From NCBI RefSeq assembly GCF_031598375.1, contig NZ_CP123872.1, forward strand, positions 1,779,001 to 1,843,000: a stretch of DNA of 64,000 nt, in the 5' to 3' direction. This stretch comes from Temperatibacter marinus. Its GTDB lineage: Bacteria; Pseudomonadota; Alphaproteobacteria; Sphingomonadales; Kordiimonadaceae. Position 1 is the first letter of the stretch. The number at the start of each line of letters is the position of its first letter. The notes beneath the pieces were generated by a model, which had not been told where the DNA came from, made no database searches, and saw nothing but the letters and a program-made list of their open reading frames with translations. The position numbers and the translations under genes are program-made. This document shows positions 1 through 10,200 of this stretch, piece after piece.

Positions 1-2
1 TT

Positions 3-995
3 ATGGATGTTTTGAATGATCAAGGCACAATGGCCTTTGCCTTAGGCGCTTTATTTGTTGTGAGCGTATATTCAATGAGCATTCTCGGGGGGCTCATATT
101 CTATACGCTTTATTTGGCTTTGTTTTACCTTGTTGTCTCTAGTCAAGGGCCGTTCAATTACTTCGCCGAATATATTGCACTGATTGGATTAACTCTTCTA
201 CTTTCTGTCGTGATGGAAGTGAACAGACAGCGTCAATTTCGAGATCGACTACTCATTAGAAAACAAGTCAGAGAATTACGTGAAAAAAATGATCAGCTAG
301 AAGATGCCATGCAGCTGAAAGATAAGTTTATCTCTCAAATTAGCCATGATTTTAAAACGCCTCTGAATGCTATTCTCGGTTTTTCTGGGTTTTTAAAAGA
401 GACGACAGTAAACAAGTTGGACTATGCTACCATCGAGGAATACGGACGCTATATAAATGATAGTGGTAATCACCTTTTAAGCTTAATAAATAATCTCCTT
501 CTCCTCAATAAAAACAAGGCTGGGAAACTGAATCCCAAGATTTCAAAAGTTGAAATGACTGAGGTGATCAACCACTGCGTGTCCGTGGTGAATATACAAG
601 CGACGGCTAAGTCACAAATTTTAGCAGTGAGAATATCAGATACCATACCTACTGTGCAGACGGATAAGCTCATGCTGTCTCAAATTCTGCTGAATATTGT
701 CTCAAACGCTGTAAAATATACGCCAGATGGAGGAACCATTTATTTGTCGTGCGACCATCTTGGCGAACGCCTCGTCTTTAAATGTATGGATAGCGGTGTG
801 GGTATGGATGATGAAGAAGTGAAACATGCCTTACAACCTTTCAATCAGATTGAAAGTCATCTCTCAGATGGATCAGAGGGCACGGGATTAGGGTTGCCAA
901 TCGTTGTGGAACTATGTGATTTGCTCGCTATTGATTTTACAGTTTATTCAAACAAGGATGAGGGAACAACCGTGACTTTGGAATTCCCGATTTAA
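3..995 (+). CDS. membrane sensor histidine kinase, 5'-truncated by window edge
   Basis: Sensor kinase that should autophosphorylate a histidine and pass the phosphate to a response regulator not seen here. The first ~75 residues form hydrophobic membrane segments, followed by a short charged linker and a HisKA domain with the H-box around SHDFKTPLN (His about residue 115 of the visible part). The HATPase domain follows, with N-box (NIVSNAVKYTPDGG), G1 (DSGVGM) and G2 (GTGLGLPIV). The ATG at position 3 may be internal, because the reading frame runs off the window start. Signal and partner are unknown. It converges on the FAD protein at 1008. Confidence 0.85.
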   Translation: MDVLNDQGTMAFALGALFVVSVYSMSILGGLIFYTLYLALFYLVVSSQGPFNYFAEYIALIGLTLLLSVVMEVNRQRQFRDRLLIRKQVRELREKNDQLEDAMQLKDKFISQISHDFKTPLNAILGFSGFLKETTVNKLDYATIEEYGRYINDSGNHLLSLINNLLLLNKNKAGKLNPKISKVEMTEVINHCVSVVNIQATAKSQILAVRISDTIPTVQTDKLMLSQILLNIVSNAVKYTPDGGTIYLSCDHLGERLVFKCMDSGVGMDDEEVKHALQPFNQIESHLSDGSEGTGLGLPIVVELCDLLAIDFTVYSNKDEGTTVTLEFPI

Positions 996-1004
996 TCGGG
1001 AATT
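982..1004. terminator. hairpin between convergent genes
   Basis: A perfect 10-bp stem (AATTCCCGAT / ATCGGGAATT) with a 3-nt loop lies across the stop codon of the histidine kinase and just before the end of the opposing gene. Neither strand has a good T-run, so it may block or stabilise convergent transcripts rather than act as a classical intrinsic terminator. Confidence 0.5.
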
Positions 1005-1007
1005 GTA

Positions 1008-2213
1008 TCATTTGAGATAGTGGATGATGCCTTCTGCAGCAGCTTTACCCGTAGCCCAACATGCAGTTAAAAGATATCCTCCAGTAGGTGCATCCCAGTC
1101 AAGCATTTCTCCTGCAGCAAAACAGCCATCCAAGGATGTGATCATCCAGTTTTTATTCAGGGCCTCCATAGGCAGTCCGCCTGATGTACTGATGGCTTGG
1201 TCAAGGGGTTGGGGTCCGATTATATCGAGTGATAAGCTCTTTATGGTTTGAGCAAGAACAGTTGGATTGTTCATTTCTTCGGCGGCTAAAACCTCACGCA
1301 GAAGGGCCAGCTTAACACCTTTGATATTCACCCTTTTTCTTAAAAAATTGGACAGGCTCTCTTTCCCTCTGGGCTTTGAGAGTTGTTCCACTAGATGGGC
1401 ATAAGATCGCTGAGGCGATAAATCAATCTGGAGGTTTTTTGTTTCAAGCAGGGCATTAGAAAGACTATAGATAGCGCTGCCCTCGATGCCTGATCGGGTG
1501 ATGACAAATTCAGCTGAGGATCTTTGCGATCCTGAGCCAAGCTGACATGCTTTGACAGGTATTCCTGCCCATTTGTCAACCATGAAGGTGCTCCAGTTTA
1601 CCTGGAAGCCACAGTTTGAGGGCCGAAATGGGTCGCACGGGACGGAATTTTTTTCCAATATTGTTGACCAGTTGCCATCACTGCCTAGACGCGCCCAGCT
1701 TCCCCCACCACAGGCAAATAAAATAACATCAGCTTGAACAGTACTTTCTTTACCCTGAGCTAGAATTGTGAGCGTCTTATCTTGGCTGAGGCCTGTGACT
1801 TTATGACGGGTTTTTATGGTGATGCCTCGTTCAGATAAATCTGTGAGCCAGGCACGCAGAAAAGGCGCTGTCTTCATAACTTCAGGAAATACTCTCCCCG
1901 AACTGCCTGTGAATGTCTTTAAGTCATAGCGATGAAATAACTCCATGGCTGAGGTATTGGGGAAGCCATTCAGCGCTTCTTTCAGCATATGAAGACGATT
2001 GCCTCTATATCTCTCGAGGAAAGAATTTTGAGGTTCACTGTGGGTTAAATTCAGGCCGCTTTTTCCAGCCATTAGAAATTTACGTCCAGCTGTCGGCATG
2101 GCTTCATAGAGCGTGATTGAGGCTTTATTCCCGTAGTGACGAGAGAGAATGTCAGCCGCCATAAGTCCTGCAGGGCCAGCGCCAATTATCGCAATTGTGT
2201 GTGACATCACCAT
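1008..2213 (-). CDS. HI0933/YhiN-family FAD-dependent flavoprotein
   Basis: Flavoprotein of the HI0933/YhiN (BaiN-like) family, probably the TIGR03862-type branch; the physiological substrate of this branch is not established. The N-terminal dinucleotide motif is AIIGAGPAGLMAA. A family-typical GRKFLMAGKSGLNLT stretch follows near residue 42, and the C-terminal FAD-contact region reads GCFAAGEMLDWDAPTGGYLL. At 401 aa it has the usual length. Its ATG directly follows the alanine racemase TAG, so the two genes are probably translationally coupled; an in-frame ATG two codons further in is the alternative start. The neighbourhood hints at a role near amino-acid metabolism, which is inference only. 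Confidence 0.82.
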   Translation of the reverse strand: MVMSHTIAIIGAGPAGLMAADILSRHYGNKASITLYEAMPTAGRKFLMAGKSGLNLTHSEPQNSFLERYRGNRLHMLKEALNGFPNTSAMELFHRYDLKTFTGSSGRVFPEVMKTAPFLRAWLTDLSERGITIKTRHKVTGLSQDKTLTILAQGKESTVQADVILFACGGGSWARLGSDGNWSTILEKNSVPCDPFRPSNCGFQVNWSTFMVDKWAGIPVKACQLGSGSQRSSAEFVITRSGIEGSAIYSLSNALLETKNLQIDLSPQRSYAHLVEQLSKPRGKESLSNFLRKRVNIKGVKLALLREVLAAEEMNNPTVLAQTIKSLSLDIIGPQPLDQAISTSGGLPMEALNKNWMITSLDGCFAAGEMLDWDAPTGGYLLTACWATGKAAAEGIIHYLK

Positions 2214-3293
2214 CTACAAACCTTCATAGGATCGGGGAACGCGCGCCGTAACTTTCGTTAAAAGTTCATAGCCAATGGTATTATTCGCAGCTGCAATCTC
2301 GTTAACACAGATGTTTTTTCCCCACAGTTCTACTTTTGACCCAAGGCCAACATGATGTACATCCGTCACGTCAATTGTAATCATATCCATCGAAACATTC
2401 CCTACGATCGGAGCGCGTTGGTTATTTATCCATACCTCTGTACCTGCGTTGATCGCTCGGGGGTAACCATCGGCGTACCCAATAGCAAGTGTTGCAATTA
2501 GAGAAGGCCGCTGTGCTGACCAGTTCCTGCCATAGCCTACGCATTCACCAACAGCGATCTCCCTCAGGGCGATAACAGGGGCTTCCAAACTCATGACAGC
2601 CTTGAGCTGATCGCCTAGGGGATGGGAGGTCTCAAAAGGTGTGGCGCCATAGAGCATAATTCCCGCCCTGTTCCACGTTGCCCTTGATTGGGGCCACCCG
2701 AGAATTCCAGCACTATTGGCCATTGCAATGCCCAAATCATGACGTTCAGCAAGGGCCAGAATTTTGTTAATTTGACTTTGTGTATTGCTCTTGTCTAATT
2801 CATCACTGCAAGAAAAATGTGTGGTTAAACTCAACTCTTTAATGCGATCATTCTGCTTCAGTTCTGTGATAAGCGCGTCAGCCTCGTCGGGCATAAGACC
2901 AAGTCGGTGCATGCCAGTATCAACTTTAAGCGTAACATGTTCAAGTTCTGGGCCTTGATAGTTCCTTAATATGTCCACTTGATAAGGATGGTGAATGACC
3001 GTCCAAAAGCCGTTTAATCCGACACATTCAAGCTCTTCATCCGTGGTGAATCCCTCAAGGAGAAGAAGGGGTTTTAAAACGCCGTTTTCCATCAGGGACA
3101 CGGCCTCATCCAAAAAGGCGACTGCAAAAGCATCGCAGATGGTGTTTAAAGCTTGAGCTGCTTGAACAGCCCCGTGTCCATACGCATCGGCTTTGATGAC
3201 TCCGATGAGTAAACTCTCTGGTGCGGATTCTTTCGCTAATCGTGCATTATGCTGCATAGCGTCTAGATGGATCACTGCTTTTGTTGAACGCAT
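2214..3293 (-). CDS. alr: alanine racemase
   Basis: PLP enzyme interconverting L- and D-alanine, supplying D-Ala for peptidoglycan or feeding D-Ala into catabolism. The PLP lysine lies in IKADAYGHGA (Lys34 from the chosen start). The second-domain motif VGNVSMDMITIDVT is typical, and the length (about 359 aa) is normal. I chose the ATG at 3293 because it has a purine-rich AGAGA upstream and the protein then begins with RSTKAVIHLDA as in the family; an upstream ATG at 3314 adds seven residues. It is divergent from dgcN and lies upstream of the FAD gene in one operon. Confidence 0.9.
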   Translation of the reverse strand: MRSTKAVIHLDAMQHNARLAKESAPESLLIGVIKADAYGHGAVQAAQALNTICDAFAVAFLDEAVSLMENGVLKPLLLLEGFTTDEELECVGLNGFWTVIHHPYQVDILRNYQGPELEHVTLKVDTGMHRLGLMPDEADALITELKQNDRIKELSLTTHFSCSDELDKSNTQSQINKILALAERHDLGIAMANSAGILGWPQSRATWNRAGIMLYGATPFETSHPLGDQLKAVMSLEAPVIALREIAVGECVGYGRNWSAQRPSLIATLAIGYADGYPRAINAGTEVWINNQRAPIVGNVSMDMITIDVTDVHHVGLGSKVELWGKNICVNEIAAANNTIGYELLTKVTARVPRSYEGL

Positions 3294-3390
3294 GGCTATT
3301 CTCTTTTGAATCATAAGATATTATGTTGTAGATAGTTCTACCCAGAAGATAAAGTGTTATAGAGGCGAAATTTAATAAAAGGATAAGGCA

Positions 3391-4395
3391 ATGTATCAAA
3401 TTCAAACTCCCTACCTCTTGTTTTTAGGCGATGCTCCTGATCAATTGGCTGCTAAAACTGCGCGTGGCATTAACGATTGGCGCCCTGAAAAAGTTGTGGG
3501 CCAGATGAGCCTTGAGAATTGTAAGGCAGATCTAGGGCTACCAGAACTTGGTCTGCAGGAAGCATATGATAAAGGGGCTCGTACATTGGTGCTTGGGACA
3601 GCCAATCGCGGCGGGGTTATTTCTGCTGTTTGGATGGACGTTTTGAAAGAAGCCCTTCACATTGGATATGATATCGCCAACGGTCTTCATAATAAAGTCA
3701 ATGATATCGTTGACGTTGCGGGTCTTGCGACACAACTGGATAAGAATATATATGATGTGCGTCACCCGACAGAACAGTTCCCTATCGGAACAGGTGAAAA
3801 GCGCAGTGGTAAACGCCTCTTGCCTGTGGGGACGGATTGCTCCTGTGGTAAAATGTACACCTCTCTTGCACTCGAGAAAGAGATGCTCTCTCGAGGTATG
3901 AATGCCACATTTAGAGCGACAGGGCAGACGGGCATTCTAGTCTCAGGTTCAGGGGCGTCCATTGACGCCGTTGTAGCAGATTTTATGGCTGGGGCAGTCG
4001 AAACCATCGCCCCAGCAAATGAGGATCCAAACCACTGGGATATTATCGAAGGACAGGGCAGTCTTGCTCACCCCTCTTATAGTGGTGTTACAATGGCCCT
4101 AATTCATGGTGGGCAACCTGACGCGATGGTTTTGTGCCATGAGCCTACGCGATCTCATATGCGCGGCCTCCCTCATCAGAAAGTACCAGCAATCAAAGAG
4201 GTGCTCAGCTTAGCAACGACCCTTGCTCAGATTGTCAATAATGATGCAAAATTTATTGGAATATGTGTGAATACCAGCCAAATGGTTGCACGAGACATTG
4301 AAGGCTATCTAAAAAAGCTTGAAGACGAGCATGGTCTGCCTGCGTGTGATCCCTATTCTCAAGGCACGGCTAAAATCGTAGACATGGTATCATGA
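3391..4395 (+). CDS. dgcN: DgcN-type D-glutamate N-acetyltransferase (DUF1611)
   Basis: DUF1611 protein of 334 aa. Relatives (DgcN) N-acetylate D-glutamate in the DgcN-DgcA D-glutamate pathway described in marine bacteria. A P-loop-like segment GTDCSCGKMYTSLAL lies near residue 148, with conserved GTANRGG and ATGQTGILVSGSG motifs. The stop codon overlaps the start of dgcA (ATGA), so the pair is translationally coupled, as expected for the two-step pathway. It diverges from alr across 77-97 bp. Assignment rests on family resemblance plus the enolase-superfamily partner. Confidence 0.82.
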   Translation: MYQIQTPYLLFLGDAPDQLAAKTARGINDWRPEKVVGQMSLENCKADLGLPELGLQEAYDKGARTLVLGTANRGGVISAVWMDVLKEALHIGYDIANGLHNKVNDIVDVAGLATQLDKNIYDVRHPTEQFPIGTGEKRSGKRLLPVGTDCSCGKMYTSLALEKEMLSRGMNATFRATGQTGILVSGSGASIDAVVADFMAGAVETIAPANEDPNHWDIIEGQGSLAHPSYSGVTMALIHGGQPDAMVLCHEPTRSHMRGLPHQKVPAIKEVLSLATTLAQIVNNDAKFIGICVNTSQMVARDIEGYLKKLEDEHGLPACDPYSQGTAKIVDMVS

Positions 4396-5378
4396 CCATT
4401 ATCAAAGGCAGAGTGCAGGCAGACTCGTTCCAGATTGACGGGATTTTTCGAATTGCACGCGGATCCAAAACCGCAGCCGAAGTGGTCACTGTAACGTTGT
4501 CAGATGGGACTTATTCTGGCAGGGGGGAATGTGTGCCTTATGCGAGATACGGCGAGTCCTTGACATCCGTTTGTGAACAGATCCAAGCCATTTTAAAAGA
4601 AATTGAAGCCGGCCTCACAAGAGAGAAGTTGCAATCTGTCATGCCAGCGGGAGCGGCTAGAAATGCAGTGGATTGTGCTTTGTGGGATCTTGAAGCTAAA
4701 CGAGAGGGCTCAAGAGTGTGGGAATTGCTTGGATTGCCTCAACCTGACGATTTGGTGACAGCCTATACGATCAGTTATGATGATCCTATTATCATGGAAC
4801 AAAAGGCGAGAGACGCTGCCGCGAGGCCTCTTCTAAAAGTCAAATTGGCCTCATCGGATGATGTGCCCCGGATCGCTGCAGTTCGAAGAGGAGCACCGCA
4901 ATCTGAGATTATGCTTGATGCAAATGAAGGATGGTCTGCTCAGGATTATGCTTCAATTATGCAAGGGCTTGAACCCTATAATATCCTTGCAATTGAACAG
5001 CCACTTCCTGCTTCGCATGATCAGGCGTTGAAATCTCTCCCACACCCAATCCCCTTAATCGCGGATGAGAGTGCCCATACCAGTGATCGCTTACCAGATC
5101 TCATTGGTCTTTATGACATGATTAATATTAAGCTGGATAAGACAGGGGGCTTAACGGAAGCTTTGAAGTTGAAACAAAAAGCAGAAGAGGCCGGTATGGA
5201 CATTATGGTAGGGTGTATGGTTGGCTCTTCTCTTGCAATGGCCCCCGCCATGGTGCTGGCACATGACGCAAAGCTTGTTGACCTTGATGGACCTCTTTTG
5301 CTCTCTGAAGATCGAAACACCCCTCTCACTTTTGATGGGTCTCTCATGAAAACACCGTCTGTTGCACTTTGGGGGTAA
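4392..5378 (+). CDS. dgcA: enolase-superfamily N-acetyl-D-glutamate racemase (DgcA-type)
   Basis: Enolase-superfamily protein of 328 aa, close to the dipeptide epimerase group. Next to a DUF1611 gene it most likely racemises N-acetyl-D-glutamate to N-acetyl-L-glutamate. Visible catalytic elements: KVK (Lys149/Lys151), metal ligands Asp176 (MLDANEGW), Glu202 (IEQP) and Asp225 (ADESA), and the second-base lysine region NIKLDKTGG (Lys247). It overlaps dgcN by 4 nt. L-Ala-D/L-Glu epimerase is the main alternative, and the substrate cannot be decided from sequence alone. Confidence 0.8.
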   Translation: MTIIKGRVQADSFQIDGIFRIARGSKTAAEVVTVTLSDGTYSGRGECVPYARYGESLTSVCEQIQAILKEIEAGLTREKLQSVMPAGAARNAVDCALWDLEAKREGSRVWELLGLPQPDDLVTAYTISYDDPIIMEQKARDAAARPLLKVKLASSDDVPRIAAVRRGAPQSEIMLDANEGWSAQDYASIMQGLEPYNILAIEQPLPASHDQALKSLPHPIPLIADESAHTSDRLPDLIGLYDMINIKLDKTGGLTEALKLKQKAEEAGMDIMVGCMVGSSLAMAPAMVLAHDAKLVDLDGPLLLSEDRNTPLTFDGSLMKTPSVALWG

Positions 5379-5466
5379 ATTCTAGTCCAGAGAGCTTTTA
5401 TTTTGAGGGAATGCCTTTATACTTTATATCTACTAAGAATGTTTATGGAAGGAAGAGGAGTTGAGT

Positions 5467-6306
5467 ATGGACGAAGAAGTTAAAGCAATGGGCGATAAAG
5501 CTCAGGAGTTGTATGATGCGGCCATGACCACTGTTACAACATACGGTCTCGATGTTGTTGCAGCTATTGTGACACTAATAATCGGTTTTTGGATTGCAAG
5601 ACGGGTGCAGAATTTTGTAGCTGCGCTGCCTAAGAGGTCTGAGAAATTTGACCAGACAGTAGCGAATTTCTTAGCGTCCATAGCTCGGTATGCCGTTATT
5701 GCAGTGACTTTGCTCGCGGTTCTTGAGAGGTTTGGTGTTCAGACAACAAGTCTTGTTGCCTTACTGGGTGCCGCAGGTTTGGCAATTGGCCTCGCATTGC
5801 AGGGGACACTGTCAAATATCGCAGCAGGCGTGATGTTATTGATTTTCCGCCCATTCAAAGTCGGACAATTTGTTGATATTGCAGGCCATACGGGCGTGGT
5901 TAAGGAGATTAGCCTCTTCACCACAGACCTAGATACAGGGGATAATGTACGGATCATCATTCCTAATGGTTCTGTCTGGGGCAGCTCAATTCAGAATTTC
6001 AATTATCATAACACTCGTCGCATTCAACTTGTATACGGTATTGATTACGGGGATGATATTGATAAAGCCATAGAAATTATTTCGAGGGTCGTTAGTGCAG
6101 ATGAGCGCAGTTTAAAAGATCCTGACAAAGTGGTCGCTGTAACGAACCTTGGAGACAGCAGTGTGGATATTATGGTGCGAGTTTGGTGTCAAAGTGGTGA
6201 TTTTTGGGCGTTGCAGTGGGATTTGTTAAAGGCAGTGAAAGAAGCCTTTGATAAAGAAGGAATTAACATTCCTTATCCTACTACAACAGTCCTTAAGGCC
6301 GATTAA
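5467..6306 (+). CDS. small-conductance mechanosensitive channel (MscS family)
   Basis: MscS channel of about 279 aa that opens under membrane tension to release solutes in hypo-osmotic shock. There are three N-terminal membrane helices. The pore helix is rich in Gly/Ala (LGAAGLAIGLALQGTLSNIAAGVMLL), followed by the beta domain (RPFKVGQFVDIAG) and the C-terminal cage (INIPYPTTTV). I chose the ATG at 5467 because GGAG ends 6 nt upstream; a TTG at 5461 is the other option. It stands alone between the D-amino-acid genes and ends at a strong terminator. Confidence 0.9.
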   Translation: MDEEVKAMGDKAQELYDAAMTTVTTYGLDVVAAIVTLIIGFWIARRVQNFVAALPKRSEKFDQTVANFLASIARYAVIAVTLLAVLERFGVQTTSLVALLGAAGLAIGLALQGTLSNIAAGVMLLIFRPFKVGQFVDIAGHTGVVKEISLFTTDLDTGDNVRIIIPNGSVWGSSIQNFNYHNTRRIQLVYGIDYGDDIDKAIEIISRVVSADERSLKDPDKVVAVTNLGDSSVDIMVRVWCQSGDFWALQWDLLKAVKEAFDKEGINIPYPTTTVLKAD

Positions 6307-6311
6307 AGTTT

Positions 6312-6339
6312 AAAAGGAGAGGCATGCCTCTCCTTTTTT
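6312..6339. terminator. bidirectional intrinsic terminator
   Basis: A perfect 26-nt palindrome centred on GCATGC (arms AAAAGGAGAG / CTCTCCTTTT), with T-runs on both strands. It lies between the convergent mscS-type gene and the D-amino-acid aminotransferase gene and should stop both transcripts. Confidence 0.88.
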
Positions 6340-6357
6340 GATCATTCCCTTAAAGGG

Positions 6358-7209
6358 TCACTCTAAAGTCTCTAGAGCTTGTTTTATATAAATCTCTCTT
6401 AATCTTTTTGAGATAGGCCCTGGAGAGCCTTTACCGATTGAGGTGTGCTCAATTTCTACCACTGGAAAAACGAATGTACTTGCACTTGTGATAAAGGCTT
6501 CATCGGCTTCTTGCGCCTCTTGCGGAGTGAAGCTACGTTCAATCACCTTAAGCCCCACCTCTTCTGCAAGGGAGAGGACGGCTTTTCTCGTAATGCCGTG
6601 TAGAATATCGTTCGAGAGTTTTCTGGTGATGATCTGATCATCTTTCACAATATACGCATTGTTCGATGACCCTTCTGTGACAAGGCCGTCCATAACAAGC
6701 CATGCATCGTCTTTCTCTGCTTCACTGGCGGCTTGTTTTGCGAGAACCGGAGCCAACAGCTGAATGGTTTTGATGTCACGCCGCCCCCACCGTATGTCAT
6801 CTACAAAAATTACTTTAATGCCCTTTTCGGCAGCAGGACTGTTCAGAAGAGATTTTGCCTGTGTGAACATCACAAGAGAAGGGTTTACATCCTTTGGGAA
6901 ACCAAAATCCCTATCAGCGGCTCCGCGGGTTACCTGAAGATAGACAAGCCCCTCTTGCAATCCGTTGAGGGCAATCAATTTTTGCATGATCGCTGTAATT
7001 TCAGCACCTGACGCAGGGGCCTCCATCTTCAGTTCGTTAAGAGAACGCTCCAGGCGAAGAAGATGGGCAGTATTATCGACAAGTTTACCCTCAAGAACAG
7101 AAGAGACTTCATAGACGCCATCAGCAAAGACAAATCCTCTATCAAAAATTGATATTTTTGCATCTTCCTCTGGTAGAAAGTCTCCGTTTACATAGACAGT
7201 ACGGCTCAT
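6358..7209 (-). CDS. dat: D-amino-acid aminotransferase (class IV PLP transaminase)
   Basis: Fold-type IV PLP aminotransferase of 283 aa, likely moving amino groups between D-amino acids and 2-oxo acids (for example D-Ala + 2-oxoglutarate to pyruvate + D-Glu). The N-terminus VNGDFLPEEDAKISIFDRGF is typical of D-alanine transaminases. The PLP lysine is Lys147 in DIKTIQLLAPVLAKQ, and Glu179 lies in VTEGSSNN. Branched-chain aminotransferase is less likely given this N-terminus and length. It is 21 bp downstream of the tricorn-like protease on the same strand, so probably cotranscribed. Together with alr and dgcNA it makes a D-amino-acid neighbourhood. Confidence 0.85.
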   Translation of the reverse strand: MSRTVYVNGDFLPEEDAKISIFDRGFVFADGVYEVSSVLEGKLVDNTAHLLRLERSLNELKMEAPASGAEITAIMQKLIALNGLQEGLVYLQVTRGAADRDFGFPKDVNPSLVMFTQAKSLLNSPAAEKGIKVIFVDDIRWGRRDIKTIQLLAPVLAKQAASEAEKDDAWLVMDGLVTEGSSNNAYIVKDDQIITRKLSNDILHGITRKAVLSLAEEVGLKVIERSFTPQEAQEADEAFITSASTFVFPVVEIEHTSIGKGSPGPISKRLREIYIKQALETLE

Positions 7210-7230
7210 TATGAATACTCCTGAAAAAGC

Positions 7231-10200
7231 TTACTTTGTGCCTTTATCTAATTGTTCAAGCATTAATTCAACTGCTTTTTTTAATTGCTCATCGTTGCCG
7301 CTTAAAACATCCTCCGGGCGAAGGTCTACACGGACATCAGGGTCTAGATGGTCATTCTCCATGATTGTTTTTCCGTCAGGTCCTAAGATTGCTAAGTTTG
7401 GTACACCAAAGATCACATCGCCAGAGACAGTACGTTCCCACCAGACATAACTGCAGGTTCCAGGGACTTGCTTACCAACTGTCTTTCCGACATTAATTCC
7501 GCTATAAGCGGCAGGGAAGCAGTGGCCGTCTGAATAATTCCCTTCATTCATGAGAAGGATAGATGGTTTTGTCCAGCGCGTAAGAGGCTCCCCCTGAGCT
7601 TTCATCCCAAAAGGCATATTCGTCATATAGCGTTTCCCAGTGAGAAAGACGATCAGATCATTGGTCAAGTCACCGCCGCGGTTCCATCGACTGTCGACGA
7701 CGACTGCTTCTTTCGTGAAATGTTTGCCCATTAATTTGCTGTAAGTATTTCTATAGACGCTGTCAGCCATGAAGGGGAGGTGCACATAGGCCAGTCTGTT
7801 CCCTGAGAGTTTTTGAACCATTGCTTCCATACGGTCTACCCATCGCTCATAGCGCCAAGAAAATTCTGCTCCAAGAGAAACTGGTTTCATTACAATATCG
7901 CGTACTTCGGGTAGGGCTTCTCCGACAGCTGGTTTCTGAATAGTAAGTCGAACACGGTGTCCTGTTTTATTATTCAGAAGACCCCAAGGGTTTACATGGG
8001 CTGTTAGAACCGTGCCATTGATGGCGGTGATTGTATCATTCACACTGATGTTCAAGTCAGCTTTAGCCAGCGGTCCTTCAGCAAATATATGTTTAATAAT
8101 AAGGCCTTTTGATTTGTCAGGGTCAAATAAAGCCCCAAGTGACGGTGTGCTATCTCCGCTGAGAGGCCCTCTGTAGCGTGCACCTGTGTGAGAAGCGTTT
8201 AATTCACCGAGCATTTCACTCATTAATTCTGCAAAGTCACGGTTGTTGTTGAGAGACTGGATTTTAGGGGCGTAGGCAGCCTTCATCAAATCCCAATTAG
8301 CCCCGTGAAGCGGCTTGACACTCTTCAGGAATTTATCCGCAACCTGTTGCCAAATATGCTCAAACATTTCAGCGCGCTCTTGAGCAGGGTGCAGCAAGAA
8401 AGTCGCTTGAACAGGGACAGCCTTTGGTTTTTTGCTTGAAAGGTTGACCATTGAGAGGCGGCCATTGGCCATCACGAGTAAAGACTTTCCATCAGAGCTT
8501 AATTCCATAGATGCGCTGCGAGCCTTGAGTGGGAGCATTATGGAAGTGCTGTTTTTCTTGAGATCGTGAGACCATAGATCATACCCATTCGCGCCGCGCA
8601 TAAGATAGTATAGAACCGTTGCCTTCTTATTTAGAAGGGCAGAGCTGAGAGAACCAGAATGAATGGTCAGGCGGGCTTGGCGTTTCTCAAAATTCTCCCA
8701 CTGGATATCTATCTTTGGCGTTTCCTCTTTTTCTGTATCTTCTTTCTTCTTATTGTCAGAGTTTGACTCTTTCTCCTTCATATCTTTTTCACGGTCTTCA
8801 GCCAGTTCAGTATCTTCTTTACTCGCTTTGAAAGCATCAAACGACTCTTGATCAAGGAATTGTGCAATTATGTCAAAATCAGCTCCGTGACTCCCATGGT
8901 CACGGCGGCCAAATCGAGCTGTAGCCCAAGTAATGATTGATCCACTCGAATGCCATCTTGGACTATATTCTGAGTAGCCAGATTGTGTTATGTCTGCCAT
9001 GTCACCACTACCATCAGCCTTGACAAGAGCGATGTTTGGGAAAAAGAGACGTCCGTTATTTTGAACCTCAATCGCAATCCACTGGCTATCAGGTGACCAA
9101 GAGAAGTCAATGTTCCCATCTGTATAATGGAAGGTGTTTTCCCTCGGGATGACAGTCTTGATTTCTTTGGATTCATCATCGAAAATCATCAGAGTGTCTC
9201 GGTCTCCAATGAAAGCGACTTTCTTACCATCAGGCGATACAACAGGTCGGAAGGCATGACCTGGGCCGACCTCGTTTTCTGGACGATCAATCAGAACTCT
9301 TTCAGTTGTCCCCGTTGAGGCGAAAAAATATTTCTCCTCTTCAAAAGTTAAACGGCTCTCATAGATACGCCATTTTCCGCCTCGTTCTGAAGAGTAGAGC
9401 AGGGTTTTCCCGTCTTCGCCCCAGCTTAAGCTGCGCTCTTGGGCCCCAGTTTGTGTGATTCTGCGTGACGTGGCATAGTCGGTACTTGTCACATAAACAT
9501 CACCACGAGCAATAAAGGCAATTTCTTTACCATTTGGCGAAAGCGCGAAACTTGACATCATTCCTGCGGCTGGAATTTTTACTTCTTCGCTTCCAGCGAT
9601 GTCAGCAGCAATTTTAACGGAAACATATTTGGGCTTTCCGCCGTCTTTAAGGGTAAACAGACTGCCCAAGTGATCGTAGGCCATTAAGCCTGATTTTGAG
9701 CGGGATAAATTTCGCACGGCATGGTTTTCATGAGAGGACAAGCGCTTCTTTTTACCGTCTAAGTCTTGTTTCCAAATGTTAAAGGTGCCGTCCTTAGCAC
9801 TCGTATAATAGAAATTTTTGCTGTTCTTCCCCCAAACAGGATCCTGATCCCCAACGGCTTCTTCTGTGAGGCGCTTGTGACTACCATCAGCCTTGCTGTA
9901 AAGCCAAATATCGCGGGTAAAGCTGCTTGTGTCATGTTTCCTGTAAGGGTCCTCAAGCCCTGTTTCTCCGCGGTAAAGAATATGACTATCGTCTTTGCTA
10001 TATTTAGCATCGGAGGCCGGAGTTGTAAGGACCATGGTTGGCGCACCGCCAGAAACAGAGATTTCATAGAGTTCCGAAGCTCTGGTAAAGCCCATGACAG
10101 ATTTTGGAGCATCTTGACGAGTGCTAGAAAAGAGTATTTTTTGATTATCTGAAGAGAAATCTGAAGGGATGTCATTGGCACTATGATGGGTTATGCGCTT

